Below are positions 57,454 to 64,000 of a stretch of DNA of 64,000 nt, in pieces. This DNA comes from Humulus lupulus (Eukaryota; Streptophyta; Magnoliopsida; Rosales; Cannabaceae), in assembly GCF_963169125.1 (NCBI RefSeq), contig NC_084793.1:37412578-37476577 (forward strand), given 5' to 3'. The notes under the pieces were generated by a model. It did no database searches. It saw only the letters and a list, made by a program, of their open reading frames with translations, and was not told the origin of the DNA. Made by a program: the position numbers and the translations under genes. How positions within the stretch are numbered: position 1 is the stretch's first letter; each line of letters opens with the position of its first letter.

Positions 57454-58774
57454 TGTTGCGATATTTTTTTGCTATGCAAGTGCACACAGTCGCAATTCGT
57501 AATAAAATGGTAAAACCAAGTATCGTCCTCAAGGACTGATTTATCAATTACCAGTCAATTAATTTCTTGTTCTATTTGATGAATTGAAATTCTTGATTTT
57601 TGTAAGTGCAGCAAAAGAACCTATAAAGTGCAGAAACAATAATTGAAAATTAAATAGAATAACCACTAATAGTAAAACTTTTAATTTAATCACTGAAGAA
57701 ACAATTAGGATATTCAATCTCATCAACTATCCTCCCTATTATTCCCTAATGCAAAGTGTGAATTCTTCTTCTTTTTACCTAATTCAATTAACAAGTTGAT
57801 ACAGCAGCCTATAATCATACTATGAATTATAAACTCAACCTAGGTGACAATTTCCTATATTTCTATGGTAAATTGAACCACAAAGGTAGCATTAATCTCG
57901 ACAACTTAATAACAGTTACACAATTAATTCAGATACTTTCGTTCTAAATTAGAATTATGTCCAATATAACCACAACATAATTAAATCTCACTTCTCAGAC
58001 TTTGACTTAAAAACATATGTATATGACTATAGATGGCCAATCAATAATCAATCTATAAAAACAGGTTATATGGAATTGAAGAAGAAGAATATTAAAATTG
58101 CATTAGTTCATAACAGGGATTCAAGTGATTCAATTAAACATCCTAAACAGAAAATTAGTTCATAGTCATAATGCTAATCACAACAAAAATTAAAGATAAC
58201 ATCAGGAAGAAGAAGAAAAACATGTAGAAATACTCTAAGTCTTCAGCCTTCAAAACCAAAACTTCTCCCTCATCCGTACGTATTTTTTCTCTTCTCCTTT
58301 TTCGCCATATTAAAACCTAGGACTCAAATTTTAAAGAGGCGGGCCGCGGCTTTACATACACTATGCCGCGGCCCGTGTCCAATTTTCTGGGCAAAAGGTC
58401 CTCTTCATGTCGCGGCATTATTCAGCCATGCCGCGGCCCGAGGATTTCCTTAAAAACAATGGTTCTGTTTCCCACCTAGCCGCGGCTCCACTTTGCTCAT
58501 GCCGTGGCTCTTAAGGGATTTCTCAATTCTTCAAGTTTTCATCCCAAAAATTCACCAACACTTCCAAATTATGTTGAGGACCATTCTTTCTCGAAAAATG
58601 ATGAAAAACTTGGTTATTTCTTCCCTTTCTTTGACATTTTCTTCCACGTGCTCAATTCTTCCTGATTTTCACAAAGACAGACAAACAAAGCATAAATCTG
58701 CACTAAATGAAAGAAAAACGAAATAAAAGACTACTAAAAACATCACCAAAACATGATAAAAACTAGACTCAACA
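57454..58774 (-). mobile_element. Solo LTR (Athila-like, related to element F's LTR) in element E gag
   Basis: The plus-strand ends TGTTGCGATATTTTT and GACTCAACA are flanked by exact GCTAT copies (57449-57453 and 58775-58779). Read on the minus strand, its tail (GACGATACTTGG, TTTTATTACGAATTGCGACTG, GTGCACTTGCATAG) parallels F's LTR tail at 10290-10362. It contains three inverted pairs built on GCCGCGGC at 58341-58510. No coding sequence. Length 1,321 bp. Confidence 0.88.
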
Positions 58775-58779
58775 GCTAT

Positions 58780-60021
58780 TTTCGATCATAGGGAGTTGAA
58801 TGATCGCCAAAGAGTCTCCTGTGGAGTTTATTTACTTAAGATGGATGCACGAATTTGGTGGGATGTAATTAAACAGACTCGTGACCTGAATACCATGACT
58901 TAGGCAGAATTCATCCAGGCTTTTAGTAAGAAGTATTACAGTGCGGCCGTGCTAGCAACCAAGGTTAAAGAGTTTGTAACTATGGTACAAGGAAACCTAT
59001 TTGTCACTGATTATGCACAGAATTTCGATAGGCTGGCTAAATTTGCTCCTGAAGTGGTGCCAACAGAAACTTTGTGAGTCCAAAGGTTCGTAAGGGGACT
59101 CAAGTCGATGATCGCTAGGGATGTTAAGATGACCAGTGCTGAAGTGGTCAGTTATGCAGAATTACTTGATAGAGCACTTGAAGCCGAATATTTGGAAGAA
59201 CGGATATGGAAGGATAATGCTGCCAGAAGAGAGAACTACCGAAACAAGGGCAACAAAAGAAAGGCTAATGAAGGGCAGAATAGTGGCACTGATAATAGAC
59301 CTACCCCTCTGGCCATGAATAACAACAATCACAACACTCAGAACCACAGCAATCGCAACAATCGCTTCAATGACCAGAACCGTGGAAATCATCAAGGCAA
59401 CCGAGTAGAGCATCCCATCTGTCCTAAATTCTCGAAATACACCCGGGAGAATGCCAGGCCAGCACCTATAGACTGGTGCCAGGACATTTGAGGAAGAATT
59501 GCCCACAATAGAAGGCAGGACATAATAATAACATCAATCTGGTGCCATCAAGGGTTTTTGCCTTAACTCAGAATGAAGCAGCCAACAACAACACCGTAGT
59601 AACATATCAGCTCCCTATATCTGGTACGATGTGTAGAGTCCTTATTGATTCTGGAGCGACTCATTCTTATGTTTCTATGAATGTGATTGATAAACTGAGT
59701 ATACCTTATAAATTGTTTGAGCATAACTTTAGTACAATGTTGCCATCAGGAGATATGATGTTGTTAAATAAGTGGTTATCGTCAACACCTGTAATGGTAG
59801 AGGGTAGGGAATGTCCAACAGACCTAATAGAACTGAGTATACCAGATTATGATGTCATACTTGGCATGGATTGGTCATCCAAACATGGGGCTACAATAGA
59901 TTTTCGGAAGAACACTGTAGAGTTCATGCCAAAAGAAGGAGAGGTCTTTTCCTTTAGAGGAGAAGTAACGAGTTTTCAGACACCCATAATATCTGCACTG
60001 GAAGCACGAAATATGATGTAA
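58780..60021 (+). pseudogene. Element E gag C-terminal part and protease
   Basis: Gag resumes as IFDHRELNDRQRVSCGVYLL, ARIWWDVIKQT, FIQAFSKKYYSAAVL and NFDRLAKFAPEVVP. A basic, Asn-rich stretch and a partly lost zinc knuckle region follow near 59420-59510. Protease reads SRVFALTQNEAANN, LIDSGATHSYVSMNVID, LPSGDMMLLNKWL and LGMDWSSKHGATIDF, with DSGAT as the retropepsin centre. Stops at about 58903, 59077, 59490 and 60019. Confidence 0.85.
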
Positions 60022-60099
60022 CATGATTGTTCGACGATTCTGGCTAGTGTGGTGGATAAATCCAAGGGGTCAAAGCAAAACAAGAAAATGTACATATTG

Positions 60100-61044
60100 T
60101 TTATGAGTTCCCGGAGGTGTTTCTCGAGGAATTACCAGGACTACCCCCAGACAGAGAAATTGAGTTAGTAATTGTGCTTGCATCAAAAACAACACTGATC
60201 TCTAAAGCACCCTATCAAATGGTGCCCGTGGAGTTAAAGGAACTTAAGAACCAGCTATAGGAGTTGTTGGATAAGGGGTTCATAAGACCTAGCCATTCGC
60301 CATGGGGAGCACCAGCCTATTTGTGAAAAAGAAGGACAGGAGTATGAGAATGTGCATTGATTACTGAGAACTCAATAAGGTCACCATTAAGAATAAACAT
60401 CCTTTGCGTAGGATAGACGACCTTTTTTTGATCAACTTCAAGGGGCAACAGTATTCTTGAAGATTGATCTGCGATCCGGGTACCATCTATTGAAAGTGAA
60501 AGAGGGAGACATTCCGAAAATGGCTTTTAGAACTCGCTATGGGCACTATGAATTCTTAGTGATGTCTTTTGGACTCATGAACGCCCCAGCAGCACTTATG
60601 GATATGATGAACAGGGTATTTAAGGATTTCTTGGACAAGTTTGTGGTAGTGTTCATAGATGATATCCTTATTTACTCGAAGACCAAGGATGAGCACGAGG
60701 AGCATTTGAGGTTGACTCTGAAAAGACTACAAGAACATCAGTTATACCCAAAGTTCTCTAAATCTAAGTTTTGGCTGGAACAGGTAACTTTCCTAGGGCA
60801 TATAGTGTCCAAGAATGGAATAGCAGTAGACCCATCAAAGATCGAACCCATTAGAGACTGGCCCCAGCCAAAGAATGCCTCAGAAGTTTGAAGCTTCTTA
60901 GGATTAGCGGGTTGCTATAGGAAGTTTGTCGAGGGTTTCTCGAAGATCGCCACACCATTAACCAACTTAACCCGCAAACATCAGAAGTTTGCATGGACTG
61001 AAAAATGTGAAGAGAGTTTCCAGACCATAAAGGATAAGTTGATT
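60100..61044 (+). pseudogene. Element E reverse transcriptase, cut by a CACTA insertion
   Basis: [13 protein letters not shown], then frameshifted VKKKDRS-like and IDY-ELNKV segments (60230-60440). From 60457 the frame is clean: [49 protein letters not shown] and [18 protein letters not shown], followed by a stop at 60889 and [14 protein letters not shown]. It ends mid-RNase H at 61044. Confidence 0.88.
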
Positions 61045-62075
61045 CACTACAAGAAAAAACAGTATTCATAATACTTAAAAACTGCTAACCGGGAGTATTG
61101 ATAACGCTTCTGAAAACGCTAACATAGCCCATGTTATTAAAAGTCTTGTCTTTTCTATAACAGAATTTGAATGTTATGTTCGATGTTATCTTAAACTATT
61201 CAATAACATATTTTTAGTTGCTATAATATTCAAATAATAACATTTAGTTAGAGTATTTGGTTATAAATTTGGAGTTTAATCTTATACTTTATGCATAACA
61301 CTTTCCAACTGTTATGAAAATTGTTATATTTGATCATTTTATAACGTTTTTAGTTCATTCTATTATATAAATCTAAACTTTTTGTTCTAGTTATAATATA
61401 TTATACAAAACAACCATAATTATTGTAAATTCTCCCAGTTTTAACGTTTTGTTATTTTGTAGTATGCATTTTTAATCGTTGTAAAAAGATTTTATTGTTG
61501 TATATTGATTAAAAAAATCACAATTGATCACACGTGTAATATTAAATAGATCAAAAAATTTAAAGTATTCAATATATATGATAAACTATGAGTATTTTTA
61601 CATTTGAAGACAAGCTACTTCAAACCATGACACTGTCCACTTCAAAAGTTTTTAGTTCTAACTTGAGTTTGAAAGCATACATAATGAAATTCTATAGTCT
61701 TGCACATCTTTTGCTTCAAAAGTAAAAATCAGAAACATAACAAGATACACAAAAAGTAAACCATGAAGCTTGCTCCACCCTCCAATTCATCATCCAGTCC
61801 ATTATGCACTTGCCTTTGTTGTGAGGTTGATTTGCTTAGCTACACAAGAGTTTAAATAATTAATTCCTTAGAGTTAATAGTAAACTAAAATAGTACAAAA
61901 AGAAAGAAATTTAATAACCTCATTACGACTTTATAAGATGGCCATGCAATTACACTAACTACAGCACATAGGCATGAAAGATTAAAGAATTATGCTTGGT
62001 AAAATACTCATTAGAAAAGCTAGCTCAAACACTTTATGATTATGAAATGAAAATGCAAATGATACACCAACCAAA

Positions 62076-62098
62076 CATATATATATATATATATATAC
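62076..62098. repeat. TA microsatellite
   Basis: Eleven to twelve TA units. Confidence 0.9.
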
Positions 62099-62659
62099 AA
62101 TACAACAACTAATTTATAAAGAAAACCCAATAGCATAGACACATGAACTAGAATTAGATCAAATATAAAGTTCCAAATAACAAGAGCAATGAATTTGCCA
62201 TTTTTATTGTAGATTTCACTACTGGACAATTAAAGGTTTCTCAAAATCTTGCAGACCTAGTTTCCATAAGCTAATCAACACCAACAATTCAAACAGCACA
62301 CAAGTTTTCATCCATATATCACCACAGCTCACAGAATTCTCAAAACCTACTTCACTAAGACATGCAAGTTTTCAACCTTCCGTTATCACCGCAGAACACA
62401 GAATTCCCAGAACCTACTTCACTACGGATGAATATCTAAGATATTCAAACTCCACTAAAGTTATACAAATTCTATTCAAAATTATAAAAGATTGAAAATA
62501 AAAAAAAATATCGAATAGAACGTACCTCTTGCAATTAGCTACCAATCCAATGCTTTACAAGAATCACTAAAGCATTTATAAAAAACACATTATAAAGACC
62601 ATCACTCAAAAATCTTCCTTAAACAAAATATAAATTTAAAGCAACTAGATCCTAACAAA

Positions 62660-63149
62660 AAAATATTGTGGAATATAGTAACCCCTTCAGCCAATTTTGT
62701 CTCCTCCAGTTTCCAACTTAGCTCCACTTTCTTTTCCAGATCTTATGTAACTCAGGACCTTGTTAAATTGTTCTGGGTCAATCTGAAACATTAATAGAGC
62801 ATTAATCAATAATAGAACATACATCTAGTTGATTAATGGAAAACCTTAAAAGTGGTCTGTGACAATTGAACATTTGTTCTGAATCCAAAAATCAAAATGC
62901 AACCCGGGCTTCCTATAGTGTTCAAATGAGTAGTAACATAGAGCTAAAAGCTAGTGAAAAACCAAATAATCTCATAAAGATTGCAATAAAACAGAATGGC
63001 TACTGATTTACCTGTGGGCCTTGTTCAATGCCCGCCTTGAATGGATCGCCAACAACGCGTTTCATTGCACATGCCTTCGCTTTTTCAACAAACCCGTCAT
63101 ACACACGCTCAAGGACATAAGTTCTTGAACCAGCACAACAGTATTGTCC
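62660..63149 (-). pseudogene. Two exons of a mitochondrial-type aldehyde dehydrogenase (ALDH2B-like), captured fragment
   Basis: The first exon (63149-63012, 138 bp, 46 codons) sits between CCCTTTTGCAG and a GTAAATC donor. It reads [19 protein letters not shown] and [17 protein letters not shown]. The second starts at 62782 after TGTTTCAG and reads IDPEQFNKVLSYIRSGKESG then LETGGDKIG, a TGA at about 62688, and a decayed RGYYIPQYFF. In the family GQCCCAGSR holds the catalytic Cys; here the middle Cys is kept. Exon edges and phase match a normal split gene, so the fragment came from genomic DNA, not mRNA. No further exons are seen to 64000. The rest of the enzyme is absent. Confidence 0.8.
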
Positions 63150-64000
63150 CTGCAAAAGGGAAGGGATTGGTTTTCAACAATGATTTTTTTTTTCTTGTTT
63201 AGAAAAAAAAAAGTCATACTTGATTAAATGCAATAGTCTTTGTCGCAAATATATTCCTAATTTCATAGCATTAGGGCCAAGAGAAACATGGTGAAAACTA
63301 CAAAAAAAATGATAAGTAACAGACCATAAACTTCCCATAACAACACCCCTATAAAACATAAGAGAGAATAAAGCTGACAACAAATAGAACAACATTAGAG
63401 CAGAAACAGGAATAACAAAACTTCAGAAAGAATAGGCTCCACAGAGAAGACTCAAAAGAAATGTGAATGTATATATATAACAATTACTTCTCAAAATTTC
63501 AGATATCTCTTTTTCATTATCTGAACAATATCAAACTTTATCATTTGCTAGTGTCTAAATTTTGTTCTTGCTCTCCTATCCTATATCAAACAATTTGACC
63601 AACTTATAAAAAAAATGAGATAAATACATACCATGTTGAGAAATTTGAGATATATAGTTGGGCCAAAAGGCAATGATTAATTGAGTATTTCAGGCAAAAA
63701 GAGAAGTAATAAAATAGAATAACAAATTTAAGAAACATGAAAATTTTAAATTCTCATTTCATTTCTTTCACTATTGTGATAACATGGCTTAAACAGAATT
63801 TATCCTTAATCAATAATGGAAGTTTTAGTCGCTCGCTTCTACTTAACAAGAAAAAAAATACTATATTTAAAATATCATATGAAAAAAACTTATAGAAAAG
63901 GATGAGGGGGGAGGATTTCACAACTTAATCACCATGATTTATTTGTTGCGCATTAGGGAATCAAATACTAACTTTATTTCATGGAAAAACAAAGCCATAC
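63150..64000. other. No gene seen; AT-rich sequence up to the window end
   Basis: No ALDH exon or transposase could be recognised upstream of the captured exons on either strand. Confidence 0.4.

Larger units (their letters stand above)
52440..61044 (+). mobile_element. Element E: chromovirus with leader ORF, inserted in D's LTR
   Basis: 5-prime LTR 52440-56048, Met-type primer site 56051, leader ORF 56210-56764, gag from 57037, protease 59542-60020, RT to 61044, where a CACTA element cuts in. A solo LTR splits gag (57454-58774). The 3-prime half lies beyond the window. Stops occur in every frame. Confidence 0.85.
61045..64000. mobile_element. CACTA element left end and interior, right end outside the window
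   Basis: CACTACAAGAAAAAACAG starts in the middle of E's RT/RNase H, preceded by ATT (61042-61044), the probable 3-bp duplication. Subterminal AACGCT/TAACGTTTTTAG-type words follow to about 61480. No transposase domain is seen. No matching GTAGTG end occurs before base 64000, so length and completeness are unknown. The ALDH exons at 62690-63149 appear to lie inside it. Confidence 0.6.

Noticed and set aside
62020..62229. Minus-strand frame with a poly-IY stretch
   Set aside because: It translates a TA microsatellite and AT-rich DNA inside the CACTA element.
63174..63395. Minus-strand frame next to the ALDH exons
   Set aside because: It does not continue the ALDH reading and is likely intron or CACTA filler.

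Overview
This window is repeat-dense nuclear DNA of a flowering plant, most likely a eudicot. The evidence is AT-rich sequence, plant-type introns, chromovirus and Tat-lineage Ty3 elements, Copia LTRs, CACTA ends and a plant mobile domain protein. I see no intact host gene. Every long reading frame belongs to a transposon and carries stops or frameshifts. The species cannot be named from the sequence.

Layout, left to right. Bases 1-7290 hold two decayed multi-exon genes facing each other: a plant mobile domain protein (+) and a Ulp1-like C48 peptidase protein (-). A 1.9-kb non-autonomous CACTA element with a TCT duplication (3159-5065) lies between them. Bases 8788-17180 hold a Copia LTR piece and an Athila-like element F. 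A chromovirus solo LTR (11828-16758, TATGT duplication) sits in F and itself contains a second solo LTR (13250-16090, GTTTA duplication). From 17181 a Tat-lineage Ty3 element B (+) begins. It is split by five separate insertions: a Copia solo LTR, chromovirus C, a small composite retroelement, and chromovirus D carrying chromovirus E. B's gag, RT, RNase H and second RNase H can be followed across the breaks (17181-44259).

The Copia solo LTR (19086-31642) contains element A (19112-29503), a Tat element with pol on the minus strand and a coiled-coil accessory gene on the plus strand. A's terminal LTRs are inverted relative to each other, yet the unit is flanked by a near-perfect 5-bp duplication. 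C (32465-40405) and D (44260-52439) are minus-strand chromoviruses with C-terminal chromodomains. E (52440 to 61044 and beyond, +) sits in D's LTR. E in turn contains a solo LTR (57454-58774, GCTAT duplication) and is broken by a second CACTA element (61045 to the window end) that carries two exons of a mitochondrial-type aldehyde dehydrogenase.

The most unusual object is the 2,029-bp composite at 42181-44209. It begins and ends with palindromes made from head-to-head copies of a 5S-rRNA-promoter (Cassandra-type) LTR. Each palindrome is centred within about 10 bp of the predicted 5S-type transcription start. Between them are a Cassandra body, a chromovirus protease fragment, and positions 11 to 72 plus a CCA-like end of initiator tRNA-Met, joined to the LTR exactly where the primer would sit. 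GTTGA/ATTGA flanks it, and B's reading frame resumes cleanly on the right. I read it as reverse-transcription intermediates of Cassandra, a chromovirus and the tRNA primer that were fused in one particle and integrated as one unit.

A second notable point is a small acidic leader ORF between the primer-binding site and gag in both C and E (156 and 185 codons). The two share sequence features. D lacks it.
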